Below the pieces are notes generated by a model. It saw nothing but the letters and a program-made list of their open reading frames with translations, was not told the origin of the DNA and did no database searches. Positions 19,707 to 32,500 of a stretch of 49,938 bases of DNA are shown here, one piece after another; position 1 is the first letter of the stretch, and each line of letters starts with the position of its first letter. The DNA lies in the NCBI GenBank assembly GCA_013115145.1, contig JAAPAO010000185.1, positions 1 to 49,938 on the forward strand. The letters run 5' to 3'. Both the position numbers and the translations under genes were made by a program. The stretch is from Perkinsus chesapeaki. Taxonomy: Eukaryota > Perkinsozoa > Perkinsida > Perkinsidae.

Positions 19707-20654
19707 TGGTGAGACCTCGAGTTACACTGAGTTTAGCTGTAAACAAATCTTTCTTCAAATAAGCTTCCGAATAACGCAGTAGTACGCTCTGAAAAGGGCG
19801 GTAATTTCACATATTTCCATTTTCGTGCATTTCTATTGGCGGATAGCAGGCTGTCACGCGAATGCTGTCACCAGTCTCACACAAGAGTGCACTGGTATTC
19901 CAAGTAGCCTCGCCTGCATGCCTTGTAAGCATTACTAGTTGTATCGATGCAGCAATCCTTCTGGACCACAAATGCACATATTCTACTCTCCAAGTCAATG
20001 AGCAGCCGCGCGTTAAGAGTGCTGTGATGTGGAGAAAATCAGTGACCGTCATGAGATTTCTTTGAGCGTTTCAAAAACAGATGCCATATGATAGAGATTA
20101 TGCCCGGAAATCATACCTCTCGGGCCCATGAATCAGAGGTCATGATCGAATCAGAGACAGTTGAATCGACAGCCGTCGCATCTTACTGGACGGCCGAATG
20201 CACTGGGCGCGCGCGCCTTAGTTGTGTAATAATGTCACACAAGTGATATGGAGGGGGGTTCAATAAATCTCCTGCGCTATGACAACAATCGATTTACTGC
20301 GATAGTTTCTCGAATATAGGAGACCCGAAACCCTCTTCGGAGTTCGGAAAGTCTTCGTTATGCGGAGGTACAGCGAGAGCTTTACTCGAGGATATGTTAC
20401 CATCCCAAAGAGGACACCAGATACATTCCTGCACTAAAATCTATTGTCTATTGCACAATTGGCAAACCATCGTATTGCTAGCTTGAGACTATCCGCCTGG
20501 ACAGGAATAGTCGAGTCAGCTACATAGTATAAGACAATCGGCGAACCGTGCGGATGCCTGGAAGGTCTTTGATGTTGCAAGGTAATCGCGGCCCGCGAAT
20601 CGCGGCTGGTCGAAGAATGATCCGCGCTTTTCCTCGATATGGTATTAATTTCTG

Positions 20655-21017
20655 TTGATCCTCTCTCTGAACTATAACCTGTCATCAGCATAGATAGTTG
20701 AGCAATCATGAAGAACATTTATGGTGAATGATATCGTCACAATCGAGGCGTTTGTAATAGCGGTTTCACGAGTAGAGCTTACTTAAATATTGCTCGCTGG
20801 CCAGCTGCCCAAATCAGGTCAATCTGATTAACGTGATTAATTATACTGACCAACGCAACTCCTCACTACCCCAATTATTCGGAAAGCTGTAGAATAATCT
20901 CTACTCACTTCCACGGCCAATGCTAAAAGCAACACTTATATTCAAAAAGACATACAATGTAGTTGACTCCTCCGCCATGCTCCACTAAGAACCGGAGACT
21001 AGCGTGAGGAAAAAATA
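20655..21017 (+). repeat. Segmental duplication, copy B
   Basis: Second copy of about 18845-19190. In copy A the block is followed by the secreted gene; here the matching downstream gene is not recognisable, so it was either lost or not included. Confidence 0.85.
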
Positions 21018-22621
21018 AGTTTGAGAACATATTGGTAGGATCATTCATTCCGGAATGAGTCTAACTGACTAGAATAGGGCTCGATGACTTGCAGCTGCCA
21101 TCTAGCATCTCTAATCGGACTACCAGCAGTTCACCGTCCACAATCCAGATGTGGAGGTTATCTGAACATATCCTCTCCCCTCAGAAGTTCAGTACTCCAT
21201 CGAGTCGAAGTCCTTCGCTGGCACTTTGCCGGTTTAGTCGATAGTAGTGTATTGATGGTTTGGTCCTTCGGGGAAAAATGAAACCAATGTCGCATTGGTG
21301 ACCGTCACTACGATAAACGAAGTTCTTGGATAAAAGAAGTGTCGATGATCGAACACATGAGTTGAGTCAGCCGCCCCTACCCCAGCAAGCGGGAGGTTAC
21401 GAATACATCAAGGTTATTTGAGAGGCAAATCTCTCAGTAGTACGGCGGTCACTGGCCGTGTTTGGTAGGTGTGACACATCTGTCATAGTGTCACACAAGT
21501 GTTTAGACGGTAGTTCAATTCATTGCAGGATTGGCAAAACAATCGCTTATTGTGGCTGCTCATCGCTAAGTTGGCCGCAGTTCCTCACTTGATAGGGAGT
21601 GTTTTCCGTTCGTGAATCTGCCCGAGAGCCGATTTTTCTTTTCTGGCGGATTGTAGGGCTCATAAAGTTACGCTAGGTATCCGTATTTGGTCTTGAGAAT
21701 ATTCAACGGTCGTTCCGATAGCCTTCGAAGCTAATCGGGAAACACCGCGAAGTGCACTCATCACGCAGAAGGTTCGTTCTCCCACTATGTAAAGTCTACT
21801 CGATATGACTAACGCAAGCGAATGATATGACACAAAGAGTGGGTAATCAATGCCATGCCACAGCTGGTTTGGTAAATTGTCGACCAAGGAATTGCAAGCC
21901 GTTATTGCGGATACTTAGCACCTGGTGGAAGACAATACTCACAATACTCTTAACAAGCTTACTCTTCCCGTGAATGATGTAGGATTAGTGTCAGTTCCCT
22001 TCCTCGCGACGTTATAAGGATATCTACAGTGAAAGACGTCTCAACACAAAAACACATGTAGCGAACTTCTGTAGTGCTCGGACTCTAGCCTCGCGCAAGG
22101 CCCGACCAGCCTTATCAGTAGCCCCGGGTGCAGCAAGGGACGGCAGCGAAAGTTGCTTCTCCTGCTCAAGTTGAATAAGAGAGACTTTAGTGGAAACTTA
22201 CTATTGACCCTGGAGCCGCGGATTTCAGGTTGCCAACTATCGTCCGACTATCCGAGCTCACCGGATTCAGAGCGGCTATTCGAGAGTTATAGACGCTGCG
22301 ACATTCAGGGCACCTGGGAGGGAGACATCTAGTTCATTGACGCGGAACGGCTGCCTTGTTGTCGATTAGGCTTGACCAAATGAGAACCAAGATTCTGTTG
22401 TCCGATCCCATCGGAAGATACGAACTTGAGAAACGGAAAATTCGAATCGACAAAATCTCCCCTTTCGCCTCGGCAGTGTATCCAGCTGATTGTGCACATA
22501 CATTATTACAATACTGCATTTTTATCAGGGATGCCGGAGTTGAGTTTCGTTGACACCGTGCGAGTATGCATATCATCGTTAGCATTGTGCTTGATCGTTC
22601 GATGATTTGATGACTATAATC

Positions 22622-22675
22622 CCTCAAACTTTGAGGCACTTCTACACTATTACACTTTGAGGCTCAAAGTGTAAT
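22622..22675. repeat. Two adjacent perfect hairpins
   Basis: 22622-22627/act/22631-22636 and 22649-22660/ggc/22664-22675 (12-bp arms). Both contain the motif TTTGAGG or its complement, so the second may derive from the first. Confidence 0.9.
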
Positions 22676-22787
22676 ATTGTATAGCTTATTATGGGAGCCT
22701 GATAACTATACCAAAAACTTCATCCTGGTGAACTCAATCTACAACGCTGTTCTCGAAGTGATTCCCTCAATTCTTCGGCTGGTATCT

Positions 22788-23190
22788 TTACTTGTCTTTC
22801 CACCACCAAGATGTGTCACTCGGGTGCTGGGTGCAAATCCTCACCAGCGCGGGGAACTGAAAGCCAGCTCAGATTTGCGTCTCGACCAGGAGTATCTTCT
22901 CACCCCTTTCTCATCGGTTATCATCCTAACACCTTCATCTGTCACTTGTTTGCAGTACGGTCCCAGGAAGGCCTCCACCTCCCATTGAAGTCGGTCAAAA
23001 TTCGGGCTACTACCCTGGTAGCTTCTTCGTTGATGTTGTGAAGCGAGCCATGCCTTCTGTGAAGCCGTTGCCTGAAATCGAGCAGCTCCGCTGTTGGTTT
23101 ATATTGCCGCGCAATGGACTGATTCAGCAGGCCAAGGACCATGAAACGGATTACGGGATAACCGTCAGAGTCGTATACTTCCCGAATCAT
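22788..23190 (-). CDS. Uncharacterised small spliced gene (106 aa)
   Basis: Three exons on the minus strand: 23190-23014, 22978-22904 and 22856-22788, with GT-AG introns of 35 and 47 nt, all in phase 0. The product is soluble and mixed alpha-type in appearance (for example PTAELLDFRQRLHRRHG and VEAFLGPYCKQVTDEG) and ends in WWWKDK. I do not recognise the family. Further 5' exons are possible because the start is only the first ATG in the frame. The agreement of both junctions with open reading on each side is the main support. Confidence 0.55.
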
Positions 23191-24137
23191 ACTTCAATTT
23201 CATGACTCCCATAATGTTTTTTTGCAATGTGGGTAGTGGCGTGAAGAACACAATCTTGGCAGGCCGGCAAAGATGATTTTGAGTTAAAGCTGGGGGGTAG
23301 TAAGTTGTTACTATTCGACGTACAATCGAGATTATATGCCGCTGACCCAAGTATTAGATGGCTACTAAGATTATACCGACCTGCGAAACTCATGCTCGCC
23401 CCGGTACGGTCGTGTGATGTACACAATTGTCTGTCTTCTTCATAGCTAACACTATTTGTCCCTGTCTCCATTAACCCTCATTAATTATACTGTTAGTATC
23501 GTTATTGTGTTCTGATTACTACACGCCAGTACCGAGGATTCTGGCAATAGTTCCATGGATGTGTTTTCTTAACTCTTTCTCCACATGTTTGCATTCTCAG
23601 GTTGATTCCATGCTTTTATCAAAACGAATAAAATGCTGTTTGCGATTCGGTGCGCACCTTCAAAGCTGGCAAGGAGTTCACTGTCGGTAAAGTATATCGT
23701 CCTGGTAGAGTAAATGACAGCTGCAGGAAGGCCGTGTCGAGGCTCATAGTAGTGAGATAAAATGAATCACCTGGGGATAGAACCTGCGGCTTCAAGAATA
23801 CAGCTGAGCTGCTCTACCGCGCCGCCAATGCAGATTTTCAAAAATATAATCGGAGGTGGTTGGCACAGATGGTTTTCAGCGGAGAGTCCCTAAGCGCTAT
23901 CCACATGTTTAAAATTTCCTGTGCGGAAGTTACATGTCACCACGGAGAAGGCCAAGGTAGGCTGAGCAGCTCCAAAGATCGCATCGATTTTTAATCTCCG
24001 TTACTCGTTCTCTCGGATAGCTTGATCGATTTTATCACAAGGCTTCCCTCGCCCACCACAACATGTACAACACAAGTCAACAATCCACTCCAAAACTGCT
24101 GAAACGTAACAATCATGTCATTTTGCAAAGTCAGTCT
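23191..24137. other. Intergenic, tRNA-like sequence
   Basis: No gene chain found. Contains a tRNA-like element at 23770-23826. Confidence 0.45.
23770..23826 (-). other. tRNA-like sequence with A- and B-box
   Basis: Minus strand reads GGCGCGGTAGAGC (A-box-like), then about 26 nt, then GCAGGTTCTATCC (B-box-like), the normal tRNA spacing. The anticodon arm does not pair well and the acceptor stem is not convincing, so I call it a tRNA-derived relic rather than a tRNA gene. Confidence 0.5.
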
Positions 24138-24266
24138 TCACGGCTGTTGTTTCCGTTTCCTCGCAACAACGACAACCTTCTCGTCTTCATCCTTCTGGCC
24201 AACCGTATTGCTCGTCACCAAATCGACCGTTCCCCAGCCGGATGGAGTCAACGGTGCCTCTTCACC
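24138..24266 (-). CDS. Terminal exon of an unidentified minus-strand gene
   Basis: Follows a clear acceptor (ACTTTAG at 24267-24273) and is open for 42 codons to a TGA: GEEAPLTPSGWGTVDLVTSN at its start, then an acidic/basic tail ending VVVVARKRKQQP. The upstream exons could lie in 24267-25280, where two alternative frames both look protein-like and both offer a 43-nt GT-AG intron (about 24805-24847). I could not choose between them. Confidence 0.4.
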   Translation of the reverse strand, partial: GEEAPLTPSGWGTVDLVTSNTVGQKDEDEKVVVVARKRKQQP

Positions 24267-25529
24267 CTAAAGTGAGCATGAATGCAGATACAAGAGATAG
24301 ATACAAAATGGAATACTATTGAAAGACAGTATATAACGCCAACTATGGCCGCGAAAGAGATTATATGAAAATGAATAGACTTCCGAGAACTTGATTAACA
24401 ACGCTCCTACACTGGAACTCGCCTGCCAGGAAAAAGCGTGATGAACGGTGGGCAGTCCTGTAGATACATTACTGAATCGTTCACAAAACATCACAGCAAC
24501 CCAGGCTCTCGACATAATAGAGTAATCTTTATTGAGCGGAAGAATCTTAAATTTGGAACAAGTAATCTTTAAGATTTGGAATAGTATCGTTAAGAGTAGT
24601 GACACTACTGTAGTGTCACGCTACTGTAAGTATTTACACTATATACAACCGACTTACTATAGTACTGCGACACTTAGCTATACTAAGACGCAACTAGCAT
24701 CGCATCCATCCAAGAAAATTATCCCCACGACTACCTCAATATCATCATCCCAACCAACAGGCAAGTCGTACTCCTGCCGAATTCGTTCCCGAATCAGCCG
24801 CCGCCTAAGCCGAGCCGATTTCCAGCGCGCCACGAAATGCAACGCACCTTCGACTGTAGAAACTCTCTCCGGGCGTCAGACACGATACCGAGTAGATAAA
24901 AGCAAGGACAATGAGCACATTCATGGTGAAGCCAGATGGATCCTGACCAACCAAAATCATCACTCCCAGAAATGCGTCCTTCGGGGATCGAAACACGCTC
25001 CTGGGTGCGACGATACGAAATATTTATATGAAAAATGTGAATAGTAATTTATCAGTTGCTCTGGAGATTATACGCGCCCGGAGCAGAAGGAAACATCCAA
25101 CCCAGTGGTGCGCTACGACTCCCTCACCGACGATCATGCCGGAATTTATCCACCCTATTATCCTCTTCATCATCTATGTCGGTACTGCCCTAACAAAGGC
25201 TCTGAGCCCATTTCACAGTCCATCACATTTGGCAAGGGATAGATATTCCAGAAAATGCCTAAATCGAGCGAGCCTCATGTTATAGGAGAGATGCCGCCAA
25301 ATCCAGCCTTATTGAGAATGTTATATCACTGAGTAGTATTTTAAAGAATTCCTTAAAAAATGAAATTTTCCGGTAGTATCCCGACTCGTCCGCCGATCGA
25401 TAGATATCAAAATTGGCGACTCAGCGGCAACTTATATATCTGAACTCGCCAACGGTTACTCTATAGAAGCTTCTCCGCACTATATGTTTAGCCTTTAAAC
25501 TTCCTCACACAATCTCCCCAGTGAACACA
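24267..25529 (-). other. Probable exon-bearing region, unresolved
   Basis: A minus-strand ATG at 24924 opens a signal-peptide-like MNVLIVLAFIYSVSC and can splice across 24847-24805, but a second frame through the same DNA is equally open. Contains the perfect hairpin 24599-24607/ctg/24611-24619. Confidence 0.3.
24599..24619. repeat. Perfect hairpin
   Basis: 24599-24607/ctg/24611-24619 (GTGACACTA and its exact complement). Confidence 0.9.
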
Positions 25530-25854
25530 TTATTCCTTCTCCACCATTACTACCTTAGAAGGGCTAACAAAGAACTTATTGGCTGCATACGGCCCGAGCT
25601 TCCAATCTTTAGGAGGCATCCGGCCTTGATCCAACTTCTTGTGCGCCTATGAGGAGTTACTCCGAATATTGCGGAAATAATCACACCTGAAATCTGGGGT
25701 CGTTCTCCCAGCTAGCACCGCTCCGTCCGCCGCCAGCAGGTCCCTCTCCGCCTTGGGGCCCAAAGGGCGCTGGATCGTATTTAGCAGCCTCACCGGAGAA
25801 GGCTCTCAATCGAGCTAATGGAAGGAGCCTGGCTCGCGGAGTGGCGAGAAGCAT
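25530..25854 (-). CDS. Small, probably mitochondrial protein (94 aa), two exons
   Basis: Exons 25854-25687 and 25646-25530 with a 40-nt GT-AG intron in phase 0. The N-terminus is arginine- and leucine-rich without acidic residues (MLLATPRARLLPLARLRAFS), typical of a mitochondrial transit peptide. A Gly/Pro-rich linker follows, then WENDPRFQAHKKLDQGR and a C-terminal segment that includes KLGPYAANKFFVSPS. I do not recognise the family; size and layout recall small accessory subunits of respiratory complexes, which is only a guess. It is transcribed away from the carrier gene at 26552. Confidence 0.6.
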
Positions 25855-26551
25855 GAGATTCGGAAGGCTGATGGGTAACAAAGCGAGGTAATGCGACTGG
25901 TGAAAATTCCCTTGCCATCGATTAGTGTCGTGAAGAACGTTGTTAGGCATGTAGCGCGGTTGAGTGCCAACTCGAAAGACATCGAAATCTGGCTCGTTGG
26001 TAACAATCAATGCAGATCTCTGTCAATAGTATTTTACGGTCAAAACGAGCTTCAAGGAAGATTTGATATGACTAATCCCAAGACAGGTACGTCCAATTCC
26101 AGAGAGCTGACTCCACGGGAAGATTTTGGGAAGAAAATAACCCATTTCACTAGAATTCGATTACGTCCATGTGTGGCTCTGCATACAAATCCGCTCCGTA
26201 ATTATCAACTAATATTGGAGAGAGGACAAGTACGGCAGATCGGGAGTGGCAAGAAGCGGCGCGGTTGTCTTTCCGAACCTGCGTCGCAGAATAAGCGCAC
26301 GCCAACGTGATCGATATCTTCACAGTTGCAACTTATTCGGGCTGTTCAGTAAACTGAACAGTGAACATGTTCAGAATGCATTCCGAAACTAATTCTAGAA
26401 TCAATTCTGAATTTCAAAATTCGTTTACTGAGCAGCCCGATTGTTACATCTCTTTCGTGCAGATTTGGACGGCTCTCGTTGAGTCTGCGAGGGTGTTATT
26501 ACAGTTGGCAATACGTTTATACGTACATTCACATGCAGGTTAGTTCTATCT
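25855..26551. other. Intergenic region between divergent genes
   Basis: Likely holds the promoters of the 94-aa mitochondrial gene and the carrier. Contains an inverted repeat near 26343-26362 (CTGTTCAGT and complement). A plus-strand frame at 25891-26310 has no domain and overlaps the 5' flank of the minus-strand gene. Confidence 0.45.
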
Positions 26552-29500
26552 ATGTCATTGGATGCCTCAGCGATACCTACCCCTCTGATGCATGGGATTG
26601 CGGGAGCTCTAGCCAACACGCTGTCGATCGTCCTGCTATATCCTTTGGATCAAATACGTAATAGGGCTCATTAGGGGTATACAGGGTCACAAAAAATATG
26701 GAAAATTTCGGGAAAATATGTAAAAAATATTCTTTGCCGGAAATGTTAAGAAATTATTATTAACATTCGGAGCTAGATATGCACATTTTAGAAATGATGT
26801 TATTTGGTCCGGGATGCTAGAAACAGGATTACTCCAATTTTGAAGTAAATGTGATTCGGGAAAGTGCCCAGAATTTGGTAATTCGGCGAGTCTAAAGAGC
26901 TTCCTTCGTCTAGGTACCATTCAACAGGCGGCATCATCTCGAAACTCCGGTGTTTCCCTCTCTCATTTGCTATCCCTGAGGAATATCCCTTCACTCTACC
27001 AGGGGATTGGAGCGTCTGTGGAGGCATTGCTGGTCAGCTATTTTGTGTTCTTCTTTGCATTTGCGTAAGTAAATATCTCAAGCGACGTCTTTACATTGCG
27101 ACATGAATCCTCTACTCTGTCATCGAGTTATTGGATTATTCATAGTTTTGTAAAAAGTTAAATAATAAATATCGATTTCTTACTATTTATTGCAGCAATC
27201 TGATGAGCTTCCCTGACTCGGAGACTTGGAAAAAAGACGTCCTTTCGACTACTAGCGGTTATGTTCAGATACTTTAGACGTAGCAAGTTGCAGTTTTCTG
27301 GAAGGAGCAGACCGACACCATTCGACAATCTTGTATCATCTATGGCGGCCGGAATTCTGAATGTAAAATATCGATATAGCAGCTCGCATTATCTCACCGG
27401 ATACACACGGGTCTAGATTCTTGCTAGTAGATGGGATACGCTAACCACTGGTTATATAATTGTATGGTCAAGTATGAGTGAGCGCGTTGGTCAATCTGAT
27501 GTAGCAGTTCCGCAGGAGGAGAATCTCTATCTGTCTAGTTATGTTATATTGTATCTACTGTCGAGCGGTAATAATATCGCTGAGTGAGAGCCTCAGCGTA
27601 AGTCGAAGGACAGGTGTGAGTTGAGCTTCTGATTCTTACTGGCCTACAACTAGAAATCAATAAACTAACAGGCTGAGCCAAATCTTAGCCGCATCTAATG
27701 TTAAATGGTTATTTAGTAGTTCAGTCTTGGCAATTGTCTATAAGGGTTAGGCAGTGTGTCGACTGGCAATTATTGTACTAATACGCAGCGGTAAGAGTAC
27801 TATATAATGAATGTGTAGTTTGTCAAGAAGCGAATCATTCACAAAGATTTTATAAGGAAACAAAATGATAATCAGTGGGATTTCTATTGAATATCATTAT
27901 CTTGTAGTAGTTGCACTTCTCCAATTTCAGGTGCTCATGACGAGCCCTCTATGGGTGTATTCTACCACCAAACGTCTGGGAAGCACATCTCGCGGGGAGT
28001 CGTTTCTTGGTTTTGTAATGGGTAGGGAGAAGTGGTCTGATTTATGGAAAGGTAGTCGAAGGACGGCGAGAATACCAGTTAGATTGCAGCTGCTTTGCAT
28101 AATGGAGAAGCTTGAAATAGATTATTTTTCCGCAAATATTTTCCCTAAAATTTCCCAGTAGATTAATTTTATCATTATATATCGTATCATATGACTCTAC
28201 AGATTTATTTTCATTGAAAATGTCCACACTGTTCAAATATCAAGCTATTCGGAAATCGACGGGCTACACCTTCACTTTGATTCGGGTATGAAGTTGGTGC
28301 TTATTCTAAATTCCAATGCACCAGTTGGCTCTCGTGTCTATCCTTTCGGTTTCAATTTCATATCGGAGGTTCGAATCCGATCTCTGGTTTCCGAGTTCTC
28401 TCTTCGCCGAAGAGAGCGTTCGGTAAGACTCAGTTTCTCTTCAGGAACTGCGGCCTCATTGTGGCTAGTCGGCAACCCGGTGGTGCACTTCGTCGTATAC
28501 GAAAGTGGAAGATTGGCATTATTGAGCCGAACTCAGCCAGCAAGGCAGAGGGTAGTAGGGAATCGGCTCACCGGATCGCGAATGAATCATGAACCGTTCG
28601 GGGACAGAGATTCATCTGACATCGCGGAAATCGTCCTTCGAGGGTCAAGAATTGTTGGTAGCGTGGACCGGAAGAACTGTTTAACGATTTACTAATAGTG
28701 CTATCATTCATATAACTGTTCAACGATTTATTAATGGTGCTATCTTTCATACAACGATTTTGAAGATTTACGAAATGTAACGATCTAAGTGTCAGATAGA
28801 AATACAGTTAGTAGCTGTGTTTCTATCGCTTTTACCAGTAAGTAGTATTAATTATGCGTATTAGCAACAGTCTAGAGGAATGCTTCTCAATTTGGGCAAC
28901 AGCCTATGTGTTTGTGGATCCTAAAATCCTGGCCATTTCTGGTAGTAATATCTGATGTAGTGGTATTGTCTACACTGGAAATCACTTCTGTCTCCTCGAT
29001 TGTGTTCCACTTTTTGATCGATGCGAAAATCTAAAGCTAACGATAAATTTCACTCCTCTATATAAGTATTTTGATTGGAATGGTCCGCCGTTGTGAAACG
29101 TACACTGCAACGGTTCGTAGTCGGTTATTGTACGATGAAACGTCCTCTACTGTCTTCCTCGAAAACTGGCATTGGTTGTATTATAAAACCGTCACGGTTT
29201 GTCCTTTCGACTTTCAATTCATTATATTCTCATAAGTGAAATTCGCACTTTATCGAAATGTATTGCTAAGGATCTTAGGGTTTCTCGGCGATAGATGACG
29301 GAGTATCTGCAGAAGGCGTGAGAGTGCTGACTGATAGGCAAGCGATGGTGCTGGGAGGGCTCGCCAAGTTCACCGCTACAATGGCAACTTATCCTCTACA
29401 GGTGAGTTCCAGCGACAGCTAAAAAGTTGTAATTTGCTTAATGGTTTGTTGTCTCCTGAATGATGAGTAGTCAGTAAAAGGACTAGTTTTTAATCTCTCG

Positions 29501-32500
29501 TCAATCCGTCGAATCAGCAGCGATATGGACCATACTGGTCCATATCGCTGCTGCTGCTGTAGAGCAGCGACGTAGAAGAGAAGTAGCACTGCCGCTAGCC
29601 TAGGGTGATGGCTAGCAGTACTCAATATGGCTACTTGCAATGTAAGACAGTTAACTTAATATAGATTATAAATGTAGATGATGGATGTTCGCTAAATGAT
29701 GGCAAACACGTTGGCGTTATTTTGCCCTGGTTTTTTACTGTGTTCATAGAGGGTGCTGCAGACAAGAGGGCGCGCCCCTCGAAAATTATTAAACAAGAGA
29801 AGCTAATATAACTGAATTTGACGTCCGAACTGGGCTCCGAGTTACAGCTGGTCTAATAGTTAAATGAGCTATTGGACTTGAATTTTCGGAAGAAGTCGGG
29901 CGAGCGATATATAACATCATTCAAGGCATTATTAAGCAATTGGGAACCTTCTTGAGCATTCTGAGCTCCCATGCTTTTTCGAGTGAGTTTCGAGCACCCA
30001 GAAGTGCCCGAGCAGAGGGCACCTGCTGATCACAAAAAAACGACTTCTGCTGAGCAGCTTGTGAACGGATACGTGGCTAAGTCGAATACGAGACGAAAAA
30101 GGAACACCAAGTGGGCGCGCGCTAATCAGACGCGCGAAATGAGTGCTTCCCGTCATTGCCGTCTCCTGTCCAGAAAAGGGGCCGATATCCCGTCTTGCAG
30201 GCTTTTCAATTCTCCATTGATGATGTCCAAGTCCTTCATTATTCTTAACGTGGTCTTCCCATTTTGGCGTGGTGGTTGTGAAGCCACAGAGTTGCCAGTG
30301 ACCTCGTCAGAGCTCAAACAAGGTACATATAAGGCAGTTGCAATGCCCGATAGCAGTAAGATTTGCCCTTCACTGCCGACACTTGAAGAGTTCACCATGG
30401 AAGTTAAAGATGGGGTGAATGGCCAATTGGCGAGGTTGACAGCTAAGATTAACGGGCATGATGATGTTGTCATGCGCGATTATGAAAAGTTAGTGTGGTT
30501 CTCGAAAGTGGGAAGCCGAAGTGTATGCGTTTCTTGACCGGAGGTTACCTAGGAGGAGAATTTGTATGGAAAATTCCGGGTCATCTCGGGCTGGGGTCTA
30601 GACCAAAACCGGCTTCTGACTTAACCCTCTGCGTGCAAGATAAAAAGTTAACAGTGAACCTGATAAAAGTAAAGGAACGAGAATACATACGAGCTTATGA
30701 GCACAGTTTTGAACTCGTGGACAGATCATCTATGGGTCTGGGCAAGAGAAGTCAGCACCAATCATATCCTCACTCGTCCACGAAAGAGCCCCCGAGGAAG
30801 CGTGTAAGACAACACAGTGCCGGAGATGCCGAGTCCGGAGATCTGAGCAAGCCCGGAAGATCCATGAATATGCCTCTGAGGGCTGATAAGGGCATAACCA
30901 GGATGTCACCGCATAAGGGAATCCCTGGTACTACTGGCGTGCATCAGGGAAGTGCTACGGGCCCCGGACCGAGCGGTAATCAGCTCCATCCGAAGAGCCT
31001 TTATCACCCATCCCATCCTCTTCGAGTAAACGAGCTACAGACGGGGACAGCTACGGATAACGCACTCGATCTGGAAGATATAGATGTTGACAATTGGAAT
31101 GGTCAGCCGGATATGGCCGATGAGATACTGGATTCGGCAAAAGCTGACAGTATTGTGAACCCTTCTAGCACGGGAATGAGTAGCAAGCACATTGGCGGAC
31201 AAGTGGTCCAACATGATAACTCTTATAATGAGATATTGTCTTACTTAAAGGATGAAACTGCACCTAAGGGGAGTGGGTCATCCAGTGTTTTATTGGACTT
31301 TAATACGGAAGCTCTACCTGATTATGATAGTATGCTTGAAAACATATTAGACTTGAAGGACGAAGCTGAACAGAGGCGACCATAGCCGTTGACAATGTTT
31401 AGATCTACGACTTATGTTATTCATGTAATCTCTTTGATGTTTATATCCACTTAATTCTAAAGCCCGAAAACAACTTCCACTGTATTGATGTAATCCCTTG
31501 CATGTTTATACTTATTCGATTATTATCCTTATTAAGGGATTTACTTTATTGCGAGTATTCAATCTTCGACAAGTGTTGCCGTGCTCCGTGACGAAACCGG
31601 AATATTATTGCCTTCCACAGTTTGCCATACCAAAATCAATATAGCTGTGTAATATCAATCAGTTATTCATATTATATGGAGCTACCGATAAAGCTACTAG
31701 ATCAGACATTAGTGGACGAAGCCCAGAAAGTTGTGCATTCCACCTTGCACAACACAACGCCCTTGCCGTTCAAATTGGAGCCGAAACAACATTAGGGCTC
31801 AAAGGACCAAATTAGATTATTGATTCGGATCCTACGCGAAAAGATGCTTTCAGTGGGGATGATGACTGTCGGATAAACGTCCTTTCCTTGAGGCATGTTG
31901 CACTGTTCACCGCGCCGTTAAACGGTTAGCTTCCGTAAAGATTGAAAACTTGACCTCAGGTCAGCAGCACGAGTGCGTTGGCGCCGCTAGCGAATTGCCA
32001 AGAACACAGCACTATTCGAAACGGTGTGTACGATGTGTACTGCTCGCGTAGTTGGTACAGAACCCGGCACGGAGCTTGCTGAGGGGTACCGTAGCATACT
32101 TCCAGTTTCATGGCATCCCTCCACCCCAGATAGCAATCGGTGACGCCGGTACATCGACAGTTTGCAGCTATAGGGGATAATGCCATATGAAAATTAAGTG
32201 TCGATGATGGCGCGCCTTGGGAACGTCTGTCATCATGAGAGACAATGAAGGAGACATTAGGCTTTCATGTCTTCTTCGACTTTTTTCATAATTCGACTCA
32301 AATCCTTCGAGGCATGATATGCCATCCGACCAGGCGCCAGTGGTCGAGTGTGGTCAGCTCGGTGCTCGGTAATTAGTTATATTTGGGAAAAGATTATTGT
32401 ACTGATGAAAGTAGATGATGTACATGTGCATCGGCGTGCAATTAGTTGATCAAACACTTGTAGCGTTATTACACTGTCATATCCAATGTAATAATAAGTT

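Larger units (their letters stand above)
19707..22787. other. Mostly intergenic, decayed copies possible
   Basis: Contains duplication copy B (20655-21017). A minus-strand frame at 21660-21887 has LWHG, and a plus-strand frame running to a stop near 22335 ends in TWEGDI; both loosely recall the secreted-family ending. Neither has enough similarity to call a pseudogene. Two adjacent hairpins sit at 22622-22675. Confidence 0.4.

Noticed and set aside
21660-21887. Fourth secreted-family member or pseudogene
   Set aside because: Only LWHG matches the family ending; signal peptide and cysteine blocks are missing.
24532-25044. 170-aa plus-strand frame
   Set aside because: The same DNA reads as exon-like minus-strand frames with a signal-peptide-like start and a short GT-AG intron; the plus frame begins next to a hairpin and has no domain.
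25681-26010. 109-aa version of the mitochondrial protein starting upstream
   Set aside because: Starting at ATG 25854 gives a clean transit-peptide-like N-terminus; the upstream extension is not basic or hydrophobic in a fitting way.
31956-32186. Cys-rich minus-strand frame in the carrier intron (possible six-Cys module)
   Set aside because: Cysteine spacing does not fit C-x8-C-x8-C-x6-C-x-C and there is no signal peptide.
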